Origin: Caballeronia zhejiangensis
GTDB lineage: Bacteria > Pseudomonadota > Gammaproteobacteria > Burkholderiales > Burkholderiaceae
Assembly: GCF_000698575.1 (NCBI RefSeq)
Contig: NZ_JFHD01000025.1
Coordinates: forward strand, 1 to 64,000
Reading direction: 5' to 3'
DNA length: 64,000 bases
Shown here: one piece after another, positions 27,136 through 36,301 of the stretch
How the letters are laid out: each line of letters starts with the position of its first letter
How positions within the stretch are numbered: position 1 is the stretch's first letter
Position numbers and translations under genes: made by a program
Notes under the pieces: generated by a model
What the model was told of the DNA's origin: nothing
The model's database searches: none
What the model saw: only the letters and a program-made list of their open reading frames with translations

Positions 27136-28031
27136 GATCGCTTTTCCCATAGGGAGCGCACTAACATCCAGTGCGTGTGAAGCGCTTCGCTACTCGGCCG
27201 GTGTTTGGGATCCTTCGGCAGGCGAAGCACACGTCCCGCCAACCAGCCATACTCGCTATCCGCGAGTTCCGGTGCAACTGACACGGCATGAGTCGCGGGA
27301 TGGATCGCGATCAGCGCACGGTCATAGAGCGTGTGCAGATCGGCGCGCAGCAGCAGCCCGTTTTCCACGACGTTCGTGTCTTCGCCCATATAGCGGCAGA
27401 TGTGGGCGGCCTCGAGAACTTCCTCGACCGGACAGCCGCTCAGTACACAACGGCGTTCATATGCTTCAAGCAGTCTCCTACGGAACGCAGGTTGGCCCTG
27501 GCGCATGACAATGGCGGCGAACGTCTTCTTGCGCGCATCTTCGATGCTCGCGGGATCGAAAACACCGCTTGCTTCGAGTCGCGCTTCCGCTTCGGATTCG
27601 GCTTCCAGTTCGGCTTGAACCTGAGTTCGGTCCGCGCGTCGAAGCGTGAAACTCGCCGGCAACGCGCCCTCATGCGAGACGTAGTCGAACAAGCCTTCGA
27701 ATTTGAACCCGGCGCCCGCGAACTCGTACTTTTTTGTGCGATAGAACAGCAGCAGTTCCAAATCGCGCGCTCGATGTTCAGCGATCAAAGCGTCGGTGCG
27801 CCCGGCGTTCTGTCCTTGCCAGTGCAAGATGTCGCCCTCGAGTGCATCGACATATTGAACTCGGTCCGGCGTTTTGGATCCCGTGACGAACAGCAGAACC
27901 GAATCGAAGCCTGCAGGACGAAATACGCCTGTGTTGATCGTCGCGTCCTGCGTATCGAGGATGCCCTTCAACTGCTCGCGGGTGTACACGCTTCCGACCG
28001 CGATCAGATCACTAAGTCGCTTCAAAGCCAT
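27132..28031 (-). CDS. HNH endonuclease with SRA/DUF3427-like N-terminal domain
   Basis: A 299-residue protein. The C-terminal half has an HNH nuclease core: RRRLLEAYERRCVLSG, then EAAHI with the catalytic histidine, then ENGLLLRADLHTLYD (Asn and second His). The N-terminal half (about residues 10-130: TREQLKGILD, NTGVFRPAGFDSVLLF, HWQGQNAGRTD, LLLFYRTKKYEFAG) resembles SRA-type or DUF3427 modules found in modification-dependent restriction enzymes such as ScoMcrA. A type IV restriction role is therefore plausible but inferred. It begins 22 bases after rlmB and overlaps the amidase start by 4 bases, an unusual setting for a defence gene. Confidence 0.82.
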   Translation of the reverse strand: MALKRLSDLIAVGSVYTREQLKGILDTQDATINTGVFRPAGFDSVLLFVTGSKTPDRVQYVDALEGDILHWQGQNAGRTDALIAEHRARDLELLLFYRTKKYEFAGAGFKFEGLFDYVSHEGALPASFTLRRADRTQVQAELEAESEAEARLEASGVFDPASIEDARKKTFAAIVMRQGQPAFRRRLLEAYERRCVLSGCPVEEVLEAAHICRYMGEDTNVVENGLLLRADLHTLYDRALIAIHPATHAVSVAPELADSEYGWLAGRVLRLPKDPKHRPSSEALHTHWMLVRSLWEKRS

Positions 28032-28053
28032 GAATGACGTTGGACGCTGACCC

Positions 28054-28797
28054 TTACTTCTTCACCGCCCGCTGCCTCACCGCCTCAAACAAACAAACCC
28101 CCGACGCCACCGACACATTCAAACTCTCGACCGTCCCCGCCATCGGGATATTCATGATTTCGTCGCACGTCTCGCGGGTCAGGCGACGCATGCCCTCGCC
28201 CTCCGCACCGACGACGATCGCCACCGGACCATCCAGCTTGGTCTCGTAAAGCGATGCCGTCGCCTCGCCCGCCGTGCCGATCACCCAGACGCCCGCCTCC
28301 TTGAGTTCGCGCAGCGCGCGCGCCAGATTCGTCACGGTGATATACGGCACGCTCTCCGCCGCGCCGCTCGCCACCTTCGCCGCCGTCGCGTTCAGGCCCG
28401 CCGAGCGATCGCGCGGCGCGATCACCGCATGCGCGCCGGCCGCATCCGCGACGCGCAGACACGCGCCGAGATTATGCGGATCGGTGACGCCGTCGAGCAC
28501 CAGCAGCAAAGGCGTGCCCGAAATGCCATCGAGCAGTTCGGCCAGATTCTGCGCGAGCGGCAGATCGTGCGCGCGCGCCACCACGCCCTGATGCTGGACG
28601 TTGCCCGACAGCCCCCAGAGACGCGCTTCATCGGCCGCGATCAGCCGCACGCCCGCTTCCTTCGCGGTCCGCAGAAAGTCCTGCATGCGCCGATCCTTGC
28701 GCGTGGGGTCGTACAGCACCTCCTCGATCGACGATGCATCCGCGCGCAAACGTGCGGTCACTGCGTGAAATCCGTATAGAACCTTGAGACGTGACAT
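28054..28797 (-). CDS. rlmB: 23S rRNA (guanosine-2'-O-)-methyltransferase RlmB
   Basis: A 247-residue SPOUT methyltransferase that modifies G2251 in 23S rRNA. The N-terminal substrate-binding domain begins [17 protein letters not shown]. The C-terminal knotted domain shows [12 protein letters not shown] (motif 1), VVGAEGEGM (motif 2) and [18 protein letters not shown] (motif 3, SAM site). Start at 28797 gives the usual length; the longer frame is a shadow of rnr. It follows rnr on the same strand. Confidence 0.96.
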   Translation of the reverse strand: MSRLKVLYGFHAVTARLRADASSIEEVLYDPTRKDRRMQDFLRTAKEAGVRLIAADEARLWGLSGNVQHQGVVARAHDLPLAQNLAELLDGISGTPLLLVLDGVTDPHNLGACLRVADAAGAHAVIAPRDRSAGLNATAAKVASGAAESVPYITVTNLARALRELKEAGVWVIGTAGEATASLYETKLDGPVAIVVGAEGEGMRRLTRETCDEIMNIPMAGTVESLNVSVASGVCLFEAVRQRAVKK

Positions 28798-28827
28798 GAC
28801 TGATTCGAACCTTCGGTGAAAACTTGA

Positions 28828-28867
28828 AAAGCACGACGCGGTCCGAAGCACGAAGCATCGGACCGCG
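28828..28867 (-). terminator. hairpin between rnr and rlmB, terminator-like
   Basis: CGCGGTCCGA and its complement form a 10-bp stem with an 11-base loop. On the minus strand it is followed after a few bases by TTTTC. It may partially uncouple rlmB from rnr. Confidence 0.55.
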
Positions 28868-28900
28868 CGTATTCGATGGCGGCTGTATTGACGCGCCGCC

Positions 28901-31444
28901 CTAACGTTTCTTGCGCGCCGGCCGTCCCTGCGATGCCGACTTCGACGCCGCTCCGCGCTTCTTCGCCGCGCCGCCGCGCGGACTCGCCGCAAGCGACGCG
29001 CCCTTCTTCGTGCCGCCGCGCGCGCGCGTGCTCGGGGCGTCGTCGTCGCCGAACGGACGGATACGCGGTCCCGCGCCGATGCCGGCAGCCGCTGCATCGC
29101 TCGCACCGGTCGACGGACGCGGCGACGGCGGCTTCACCGGCGTATCGCGAACCAGCCGGAAATCGATCTTGCGCGCATCGAGATCGACGCGGCTCACCTG
29201 CACGCGCACGCGATCGGACATCCGGTAGCGAATGCCCGTGCGCTCGCCGCGCAGTTCGTTCTTGATCTCGTCGTACTGGAAATAGTCCGAGCCGAGCTCG
29301 GTCACATGCACGAGTCCTTCGATGAAGAGCGAATCCAGTTGCACGAAAATGCCGAACGACGTCACGCCGTTCACCATGCCGCCGTATTCCTCGCCGAGCT
29401 TGTCGCGCATGAAGTAGCACTTGAGCCACGCTTCGACGTCGCGCGAGGCTTCGTCGGCGCGACGCTCGTTCGACGAGCAATGCAGCCCGAGCTCTTCCCA
29501 GATCGCGACGCTGTTGCGAGCGCGGCCACGCGCGGAGTCGTCGGCCTTCTGCAGTTCGCGCGCGGCTTTCGTGAGGCCCGTGCTCAGGAAAACATCGTGA
29601 CCGACGTCCGGCAGATACTTCTTGCCCTGCAAGATCGCGTAGATCGCGCGATGCGTGAGCAAGTCGGGATAGCGCCTGATCGGACTCGTGAAGTGCGCGT
29701 ACGCCTCATAAGCGAGGCCGAAATGGCCGATGTTGTCCGGGCTATAGACAGCCTGCTGCATCGAACGCAGCACCATCGATTGCAGCATCTGCGCGTCGGG
29801 CCGGTCGCGAATCTGGGCGATGAGGGCGGCGTAATCGCTCGCGTGCGGCTTGTCGCCGCCGGTGAGCGTCAAGCCGACGCCGCGCAGGAACGCGCGCAGG
29901 TTTTCGAGCTTCTCTTCCGTCGGCCCCGCGTGCACGCGATACAAACCGGGATGCTTGTTGCGCTTCAGAAAGTCGGCCGCGCAGACGTTCGCGGCCAGCA
30001 TGCATTCCTCGATCAGCCGATGCGCGTCGTTGCGATGACGCGGCACGATCTGCTCGATCTTGCCCTGCGAGTTCACGACGATATACGTCTCGGTCGTATC
30101 GAAGTCGATGGCGCCGCGCTTCTGGCGCGCGGCATGCAGCGACTTGTAGACGCCGTAGAGGTTCTGCAGCTGCGGCAGGATATCGGCGCGCTTCGCCGCT
30201 TCCGGACCCTTCGTGTTGGTGAGCACGGCCGCGACTTCGGTGTATGTCAGGCGCGCCGCCGAGTGCATCACGCCGGGATAAAACTGATACGCCTTGATCT
30301 CGCCGCGCGCGGTAATGACCATGTCGCACACGAGCACGCAGCGATCGACATCGGGGTTTAGCGAGCACAGGCCGTTCGACAGCTTCTCCGGCAGCATCGG
30401 AATCACGCGGCGCGGGAAATACACCGACGTGCTGCGATCGAGCGCATCGATATCGAGCGCTTCGTTCGGACGCACGTAATGCGATACGTCCGCGATCGCG
30501 ACCAGCAGACGAAAACCCTGACCACGTCCCACGGCGACCGGCTCGCAATACACGGCGTCGTCGAAATCGCGCGCATCTTCGCCGTCGATGGTGACGAGCG
30601 GCACGTCGCGCAGATCGACGCGATGACGGATATCCGCCGCGCGCACTTCGTCGGGCAGCTTGGCGGCGGCGGCGAGCGCGGCGTCGCTGAATTCGTGCGG
30701 CACGCCGTACTTGCGCACCGCGATTTCGATTTCCATGCCGGGATCGTCGATATCGCCGATCACTTCGACCACGCGTCCGAGCGGCTGCGAATGGCGGCTC
30801 GGGAAATCCGTCAGATCGACGGACACGACCTGCCCGACCTTCGCCTTCTTCGGATTTTGCGTGATGAGGATGTCATGCCCGATGCGCTTGTCTTCGGGCA
30901 CGAGAATCAGCGCGCCGTTCTCGTTGACGAGGCGCCCGATGACGCGCTTGTTGGCGCGATCCGTGACCTCGACGATGTGCCCTTCCGGCCGTCCGCGCCG
31001 GTCATAGCCGACGATGCGCGCGAGCACGCGATCGTTGTGCATGACCTTCTGCATTTCGCCATTGGGGAGGAAGAGATCGTCCTGGCCGTCATCGCGGATC
31101 AGAAAGCCGAAGCCGTCGCGATGCCCCTGCACGCGCCCCGCAACAAAATTCGACGGATGCGTGAGTTGATAGTGGCCGCGCTTGTCGAGGCGGATTTGCC
31201 CGTCGCGTTCCATGGCCGCCAGTCGCTTGAAAAATCCTTCGCGCTCCTGGCGCTTGATCGACAACGCTTCGGCGATGTCGTTCGCGGCATGCGGTGTCTC
31301 GCTCGTGCGCAGCACGCCGAGAATTTCTTCGCGGCTCGGAATCGGATACGGATATTTGCTCAAGGGCGTAGTCGTGTTTTTTCTCGTTGGACGGGACTTT
31401 TGCGGTGCTTTGCAACCAATAATGCGGTCATCGTTGCGGGTCAT
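28901..31444 (-). CDS. rnr: ribonuclease R
   Basis: An 847-residue processive 3'-5' exoribonuclease that degrades structured RNA. An N-terminal winged-helix domain (about 35-95) is followed by two cold-shock domains (about 100-260) and the RNB catalytic domain. Its [14 protein letters not shown] motif supplies the metal-binding aspartates. An S1 domain (about 685-770) and a basic Ala/Lys-rich tail complete it. The ATG at 31444 is used; a TTG at 31363 would give a protein beginning at [12 protein letters not shown], the form common in relatives, and may be the true start. rlmB follows. Confidence 0.95.
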   Translation of the reverse strand: MTRNDDRIIGCKAPQKSRPTRKNTTTPLSKYPYPIPSREEILGVLRTSETPHAANDIAEALSIKRQEREGFFKRLAAMERDGQIRLDKRGHYQLTHPSNFVAGRVQGHRDGFGFLIRDDGQDDLFLPNGEMQKVMHNDRVLARIVGYDRRGRPEGHIVEVTDRANKRVIGRLVNENGALILVPEDKRIGHDILITQNPKKAKVGQVVSVDLTDFPSRHSQPLGRVVEVIGDIDDPGMEIEIAVRKYGVPHEFSDAALAAAAKLPDEVRAADIRHRVDLRDVPLVTIDGEDARDFDDAVYCEPVAVGRGQGFRLLVAIADVSHYVRPNEALDIDALDRSTSVYFPRRVIPMLPEKLSNGLCSLNPDVDRCVLVCDMVITARGEIKAYQFYPGVMHSAARLTYTEVAAVLTNTKGPEAAKRADILPQLQNLYGVYKSLHAARQKRGAIDFDTTETYIVVNSQGKIEQIVPRHRNDAHRLIEECMLAANVCAADFLKRNKHPGLYRVHAGPTEEKLENLRAFLRGVGLTLTGGDKPHASDYAALIAQIRDRPDAQMLQSMVLRSMQQAVYSPDNIGHFGLAYEAYAHFTSPIRRYPDLLTHRAIYAILQGKKYLPDVGHDVFLSTGLTKAARELQKADDSARGRARNSVAIWEELGLHCSSNERRADEASRDVEAWLKCYFMRDKLGEEYGGMVNGVTSFGIFVQLDSLFIEGLVHVTELGSDYFQYDEIKNELRGERTGIRYRMSDRVRVQVSRVDLDARKIDFRLVRDTPVKPPSPRPSTGASDAAAAGIGAGPRIRPFGDDDAPSTRARGGTKKGASLAASPRGGAAKKRGAASKSASQGRPARKKR

Positions 31445-31530
31445 TCTAACACCCGTCTTTTAAGCGCCACGGGCGCGAGACGCCGACGCGGCGCGCTTCG
31501 CGGCTCGTTACAGGCATCGCATCGAAACGC

Positions 31531-31558
31531 TTGACAGATGCGTCAGGCTCGCTATAAT
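31531..31558 (+). promoter_or_regulatory. strong sigma70 promoter of the first tRNA-Leu
   Basis: TTGACA, a 16-base spacer and TATAAT: both hexamers are consensus. It is 85 bases upstream of the tRNA. Confidence 0.85.
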
Positions 31559-31580
31559 TGCGTTCTCTGCTGCTGAACAC

Positions 31581-31608
31581 TCAGTCGAACGATCAGTCGA
31601 ACGATCAG
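31581..31608 (+). repeat. 12-bp tandem repeat in the tRNA-Leu leader
   Basis: TCAGTCGAACGA twice in tandem plus a partial third copy (TCAG), between the promoter and the tRNA. Confidence 0.8.
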
Positions 31609-31643
31609 TAAAGCGCAGCAGATTTGAAGTAACACGCACCCTT

Positions 31644-31730
31644 GCCCAGGTGGCGGAATTGGTAGACGCACTAGGTTCAGGTCCTAGCGGTGGCAACACC
31701 GTGGAGGTTCGAGTCCTCTCTTGGGCACCA
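31644..31730 (+). tRNA. tRNA-Leu (anticodon CAG), copy 1
   Basis: 87 bases including encoded CCA. The acceptor stem GCCCAGG pairs with CTTGGGC with one G-U pair. The anticodon arm is CTAGG-TTCAGGT-CCTAG, giving CAG. The long variable arm and GGTTCGAGTCC T-arm are typical of class II tRNA-Leu. It has its own promoter and terminator. Confidence 0.97.
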
Positions 31731-31738
31731 GATGTTTG

Positions 31739-31765
31739 AAAAAGCCACCTTCGGGTGGCTTTTTC
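31739..31765 (+). terminator. terminator after tRNA-Leu copy 1
   Basis: GCCACC-TTCG-GGTGGC followed by a T tract. Confidence 0.85.
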
Positions 31766-31817
31766 TTTTTATGCGGAGACCGTGTTTTTGTCGTAGACGA
31801 GTCGTATGACTTTTCGA

Positions 31818-31845
31818 TTGACACGGCGCCCGTTCCCGCTAGAAT
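31818..31845 (+). promoter_or_regulatory. sigma70 promoter of the second tRNA-Leu
   Basis: TTGACA, a 16-base spacer and TAGAAT, 22 bases upstream of the tRNA. The second copy is therefore an independent transcription unit. Confidence 0.8.
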
Positions 31846-31867
31846 AGCGGGCTTGCTGTACCCCTTG

Positions 31868-31954
31868 GCCCAGGTGGCGGAATTGGTAGACGCACTAGGT
31901 TCAGGTCCTAGCGGTGGCAACACCGTGGAGGTTCGAGTCCTCTCCTGGGCACCA
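31868..31954 (+). tRNA. tRNA-Leu (anticodon CAG), copy 2
   Basis: 87 bases with encoded CCA. It is identical to copy 1 except for one acceptor-stem position, where a C restores a fully Watson-Crick stem (GCCCAGG with CCTGGGC). Confidence 0.97.
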
Positions 31955-31997
31955 AGGTCCCTCTTTCGCGAGACGCTCGTTCGAGCGCATCGCACGC

Positions 31998-32028
31998 AAA
32001 AACCCCGCGCATCGTCGCGGGGTTTTTT
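31998..32028 (+). terminator. terminator after tRNA-Leu copy 2
   Basis: AAAAACCCCGCG and CGCGGGGTTTTTT with a 6-base loop. Confidence 0.88.
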
Positions 32029-32274
32029 GTTTTCCGCCTTCGCTTTCGGTTCGCAATTCCGTTTCCCATTCGGTCCCCGGATGTCGAATTGAAATCGAAA
32101 CGAATCTGCGTTCGCCGATTCACCTTCGTGCGGACGCGGCCGCGCGCCAGTCCCCGCGGCGCTGGTTTTCTTCAGCCGCAAGTGCAGCAGCATCGATGCC
32201 CCGCTCCGCGCGCAAGCCGACGCGACGGACAACTGCGTTTCTCCGCCACCCGGCTCGCGTCCGACGCGCCTCGC

Positions 32275-32706
32275 TTATCGCGCTTCGTCGCCCCGAAAGG
32301 CAAGCATCCGCAGCAGCGAATTCGTGTTCTGCGGGCGCAATGCGACGAGGCCGTGCAGTTCCCTCCGATAGCGATAAGCCGTCGTCACCGACAAGTTGAC
32401 CTCGCGCGAAACCTCGACGACCGGCGCGCCATCGTGCAGCAATGCCAGCGCCTGGAATTTCCTCTTGAAGTCGACGCGTCCTCGGACGCCGCCGCCCGGC
32501 GACGCCTCGACGACCCGAAACTCCTTGCGCAATTTCCTGGGCGCCGAGCAGTCCAGCGATATGGACCGATAGCTATAGCCGTCCGTGCCGTTGCTGAAGA
32601 GATAGAGCTTGCTGTCGAAAACGTAGCTCCGATCGATCGGCGCGGTCTCTCTGTACAGCGAGTTTATTTTTAGCTCGACTCGGTAAACACATTTATTTAG
32701 GAACAC
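32275..32706 (-). CDS. small putative HTH protein of unknown function (copy B)
   Basis: A 143-residue protein I do not recognise. It starts with GTG at 32706, with AGGAG 5 bases upstream, a strong sign it is translated. The N-terminal half is a mixed region with LYLFSNGTDGYSYRSISLD. The C-terminal half contains a likely helix-turn-helix, APVVEVSREVNLSVTTAYRYRREL. The neighbouring gene on the same strand has the same layout, so the pair may be distant paralogues. Base composition is less GC-rich than the core genes around it, which suggests transfer. A regulatory role is only inferred. Confidence 0.6.
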   Translation of the reverse strand: MFLNKCVYRVELKINSLYRETAPIDRSYVFDSKLYLFSNGTDGYSYRSISLDCSAPRKLRKEFRVVEASPGGGVRGRVDFKRKFQALALLHDGAPVVEVSREVNLSVTTAYRYRRELHGLVALRPQNTNSLLRMLAFRGDEAR

Positions 32707-32969
32707 TTACTCTCCTGTTGCCGATTGTTAACGGCAGGTGATTGCTGCCTACAGGAGACGACTGTAGTTTGCGATCGTCGTGCGCGGGTCTGCAAACCCG
32801 ATCACGGCATTCCTACGCGTCCTGGCTTCGCCTGAGCGGAGTCAGGACCGATACTCGCTCGCACCCCTCGACCAGGGCAATCGCGGTGCGAGTTCTCGAT
32901 ATTTTTAGCTCGTTTCACCGCCATCCCCACCAGATGTTTCCGAATTGGCGCTGCCGACGTTCCCACGAG

Positions 32970-33398
32970 CTAGGCATCTCCGTTTCCCTCGAACGGCAGC
33001 GGGGGAATCAGTTGCAATCGGCTACCGCAATCGATGACGCCGACGGCAAAATGCCAGACAACGAGCAATAGATTCATCATCGCTTCGGACAGGCCGAGTT
33101 CGCACCTGATAGCCTGAATCGGCACGTCCCGCTGCAGAAAAACGAAGGCCAGATACGTGGCAAGCAGTGTCGGCTCACCTCGACTATTCCGATAAACGCC
33201 ATCTCCCTTTCGCATGGTCGACTTCCGCACGTTATTGAGCAGTTCCAGATCCAGCGGCACACGCAGATAACTGACCTCTCCACTGCAACGGGCCAGCAAA
33301 TACAGCACATCCCCCGTAAGCAGCATCCAGTCAGAAACACCGATGTCATCAGGAACGGCGCCCATGCTTAGCCTGACTAAGTGATCTCTCGTCTCCAT
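32970..33398 (-). CDS. small putative HTH-like protein of unknown function (copy A)
   Basis: A 142-residue protein without a recognised family. I choose the ATG at 33398 (METRDHLVRLSMG), 11 bases after AGGAG; a GTG at 33422 would add 8 residues. The LYLLARCSGEVSYLRVPLDLEL segment, then a spacer, then VPIQAIRCELGLSEAMMNLLLVVWHF lines up with the order of elements in the next gene downstream (copy B). The final helix resembles a degenerate HTH. Both genes lie in an AT-richer patch behind the tRNA-Leu genes. Confidence 0.55.
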   Translation of the reverse strand: METRDHLVRLSMGAVPDDIGVSDWMLLTGDVLYLLARCSGEVSYLRVPLDLELLNNVRKSTMRKGDGVYRNSRGEPTLLATYLAFVFLQRDVPIQAIRCELGLSEAMMNLLLVVWHFAVGVIDCGSRLQLIPPLPFEGNGDA

Positions 33399-33754
33399 TT
33401 CCAAATATGCTCCTATGGCCACCGTACGCGTGGCAGGTGGTCACACTAGAAGCCCTCCGATGTGACCTGCTGTGGCGCATCCCGCGAAGAACGACCCACA
33501 GCCCCTTTGACGCCCCGCGTACTGCGGGGTGTCAAGAATCCAATCGCTTTAATTTTGTTTAGTAAATCGAACTAAGCATTCGATTTTGTCGGTGCTAATG
33601 CGAAACAAAAGCATAACGCCCGAATCTCGAATCCTTGAAGTGGACACATCCTAAAGAATGAGACTTCCGAATTAGAGTTCTAATCGGTCGTTATGCTCTT
33701 GTTTATTCTGTGGCATGGTGTGTGCTCCGAGTGTTCAAATACCGGAGATTCGTG
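33399..33754. other. 356-base AT-richer intergenic region before fadE
   Basis: It contains an inverted repeat at 33507-33535 (TTGACGCCCCGC and GCGGGGTGTCAA) and a strikingly AT-rich stretch at about 33535-33720. The fadE promoter should be here. I found no copy of the tRNA 3' end that would mark an integration boundary. Confidence 0.6.
33507..33535. repeat. inverted repeat with GC-rich stem
   Basis: TTGAC-G-CCCCGC and GCGGGG-T-GTCAA with a 5-base loop: a 12-position stem with one G-T pair or mismatch. It could be a terminator-like structure or a protein site. Confidence 0.5.
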
Positions 33755-36247
33755 ATGCCTGCCCTGTATGTCATCGCTTTCCTCCTGCTCGCCGGCACGC
33801 TCGCCTTCCTGCAGGCGCCGGCGCTCGCATGGCTCACCGGGTTCGCGGTCTGGGTCGCCGCCGGCGCGCTGACCGGTTTGACGGGCCCGCTCGGCGCGAC
33901 GCTGCTCGCGATCGTCTTCGTGCTTCCGGCGCTCGCGCTCACGCTGACACCCATGCGTCGCGCGCTCGTCAGCCGCCGTGTAATCGCCGTGTTTCGCAAG
34001 ATCCTGCCGGAGATGTCGTCGACGGAGCGTGACGCCATCGAAGCCGGCACGGTCTGGTGGGACGCCGAGCTTTTCTCGGGCCGCCCGCGATGGGACCGCC
34101 TGCTCGTACACGGCACGCCGAAGCTCACGCAGGAAGAGCAAAGCTTCATCGACAACGAATGCGCGCGTCTGTGCGACCTGTCGAACGACTGGGATACGAC
34201 CGCCATCTGGCAAGACTTGTCGCCAGAAGCGTGGGCTTACCTCAAGGAACACGGCTTTCTGGGCATGATCATTCCGAAGCGCTATGGCGGAAAGGCTTTC
34301 TCCGCGTACGCGCACTCGCAGGTCATCATGAAGCTCGCGACGCATTCGTCGGCGGCGGCCGTATCGGTGATGGTGCCCAATTCGCTCGGTCCCGCCGAGC
34401 TGCTTCTGCACTACGGCACCGAGGAACAAAAAGATCACTATCTGCCGCGGCTCGCGCGCGGCGATGAAATTCCGTGCTTCGCGCTGACCAGCCCATACGC
34501 CGGATCGGATGCCGCGGCGATCCCGGATATCGGCATCGTGTGTCGCGGCGTGCATGAGGGCCGCGAGACGCTCGGATTTCGCGTCACGTGGGAAAAGCGC
34601 TACATCACGCTCGGTCCGATCGCGACCGTGCTCGGCCTCGCCTTTCGCGCGCTCGATCCCGATCACCTGCTCGGCGACGACGACGCGCCCGGCATCACCT
34701 GCGCGCTCATTCCGACGAACCATCCCGGCGTGAACATCGGACGGCGGCACTGGCCGCTCAACGCCGTGTTCCAGAACGGCCCGAACTGGGGTAAGGACGT
34801 GTTCATCCCGATGGACTGGGTCATCGGCGGACGCGCGCAAGTGGGTAACGGCTGGCGCATGCTGATGGAATGCCTCGCCGCCGGCCGCGCGATCTCGCTG
34901 CCTTCGTCGAACGTCGGCATGGCGAAGCTCGCGGTGCGCGGCACCGGCGCGTATGCCGCCGCGCGCCGTCAGTTCCGCACGCCGATCGGCCGCTTCGAAG
35001 GCATACAGGAAGCGCTCGGGCGCATGGGCGGCAATCTCTATGTGATGGACGCGGCGCGGCGTCTTTCCGCGCAGGCCGTCGATCTCGGCGAGAAGCCGTC
35101 CGTCATCTCGGCGATCGCGAAGTATCACATCACCGAACGCGCGCGCAAGGTCATCAACGACGGCATGGATGTCGTCGCGGGCAAGGGCATCTGCATGGGA
35201 CCGTCGAATTTTCTGGCGCGGGCGTATCAGCAGATGCCGATCTCGATCACCGTCGAAGGCGCGAATATCCTGACGCGCTGTCTCATCATCTTCGGACAGG
35301 GCGCGATCCGGTGTCACCCCTACGTGCTGAAGGAAATGGCAGCGACGCGCGACAACGATCTGCGCGCGTTCGACGCCGCGTTCTTCGGACATGCGGCGTT
35401 TCTGGCATCGAACGCGATGCGCGCCTTCGTGTACGCATGCGGCGGCGGCGTGTTCGTCGCGAAGCCCGCGCGCGCCGATGCGCGTCTCGTGCCGTACTAT
35501 CGTGCGGCCACGCGTCTGTCGAGCGCGTTCGCGTTGTTCGCCGATGTGTCGATGCTCACGCTCGGCGGCGAGCTGAAACGCCGCGAACGTCTTTCGGCGC
35601 GTCTCGGCGACATCCTCTCGCAGTTGTATCTGCTCTCCGCGACGCTCAAGCGTTTCGAGGACGATGGCCGCCCTGAAAGCGATCTGCCGCTCGTGCGCTG
35701 GGGCGCCGAAGACGCGCTTTATCAGGCGCGCGCCGCGTTCGAGGGCTTGCTCGCGAACTATCCGAACCGCGCGGCGGCGGCGTTTCTGCGCATCGTCGCG
35801 TTCCCGTTCGGCTTGCCGCACGCCCCTAGCGTCGATGCGCTCGGCAACGACGTCGCGATGCTGATGCAAGCACCCGGCGACGCGCGCGAGCGCCTCGTCG
35901 CAGGCTCGCACGTTTCGGCGCTCGAAGACGATCCGATCGCGCGCGGCGAAAAGCTGCTCGCGCTCACGCCTGCCGTCGCGGCGCTAGAGGCGCGTCTGCG
36001 GGACGCCGTCAAGGCGGGCGCCGCCGCCCCGCTGCCGCAAAGCCCGCCCGACATCGAAGCCTGGTCGCAGACGGCGGCGGCGCGCGGTCTCATCGACGAA
36101 AACGAACGCGCGCTGCTCGCCGAATGGGCCGCTCATGCGAAGGAAGCGGTGAAAGTCGATGATTTTTCCGCAGACTTCGGTATCCTCGAAGCATTGCAAA
36201 AGCGCAGCGCGGCGCTCGAGCGGCACTTGCCCGAAGCCATTGCCTGA
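33755..36247 (+). CDS. fadE: acyl-CoA dehydrogenase FadE
   Basis: An 830-residue FadE-type acyl-CoA dehydrogenase, the first enzyme of fatty-acid beta-oxidation. Two N-terminal hydrophobic segments (about 3-25 and 30-60) should attach it to the membrane. The dehydrogenase fold runs from about 115 to 500, including GFLGMIIPKRYGGKAFS, CFALTSPYAGSDAAA and LPSSNVGMAKLAVRGTGAYA. The long C-terminal region is the FadE-specific extension. ATG at 33755 follows GGAGA. It heads an operon with a FabG4-type reductase, MaoC hydratase, thiolase and acyl-CoA ligase. Confidence 0.94.
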   Translation: MPALYVIAFLLLAGTLAFLQAPALAWLTGFAVWVAAGALTGLTGPLGATLLAIVFVLPALALTLTPMRRALVSRRVIAVFRKILPEMSSTERDAIEAGTVWWDAELFSGRPRWDRLLVHGTPKLTQEEQSFIDNECARLCDLSNDWDTTAIWQDLSPEAWAYLKEHGFLGMIIPKRYGGKAFSAYAHSQVIMKLATHSSAAAVSVMVPNSLGPAELLLHYGTEEQKDHYLPRLARGDEIPCFALTSPYAGSDAAAIPDIGIVCRGVHEGRETLGFRVTWEKRYITLGPIATVLGLAFRALDPDHLLGDDDAPGITCALIPTNHPGVNIGRRHWPLNAVFQNGPNWGKDVFIPMDWVIGGRAQVGNGWRMLMECLAAGRAISLPSSNVGMAKLAVRGTGAYAAARRQFRTPIGRFEGIQEALGRMGGNLYVMDAARRLSAQAVDLGEKPSVISAIAKYHITERARKVINDGMDVVAGKGICMGPSNFLARAYQQMPISITVEGANILTRCLIIFGQGAIRCHPYVLKEMAATRDNDLRAFDAAFFGHAAFLASNAMRAFVYACGGGVFVAKPARADARLVPYYRAATRLSSAFALFADVSMLTLGGELKRRERLSARLGDILSQLYLLSATLKRFEDDGRPESDLPLVRWGAEDALYQARAAFEGLLANYPNRAAAAFLRIVAFPFGLPHAPSVDALGNDVAMLMQAPGDARERLVAGSHVSALEDDPIARGEKLLALTPAVAALEARLRDAVKAGAAAPLPQSPPDIEAWSQTAAARGLIDENERALLAEWAAHAKEAVKVDDFSADFGILEALQKRSAALERHLPEAIA

Positions 36248-36301
36248 AGCATTCAGGACCAAAGGCACCGCCCCGCGCGCCCGACGACCGATCGACAATC
36301 G

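Noticed and set aside
31868-33754. Genomic island integrated at tRNA-Leu
   Set aside because: The patch looks transferred, but I found no integrase gene and no direct repeat of the tRNA 3' end on the far side, so no island is called.
33680-35911. 743-codon minus-strand open frame
   Set aside because: Antisense of fadE.
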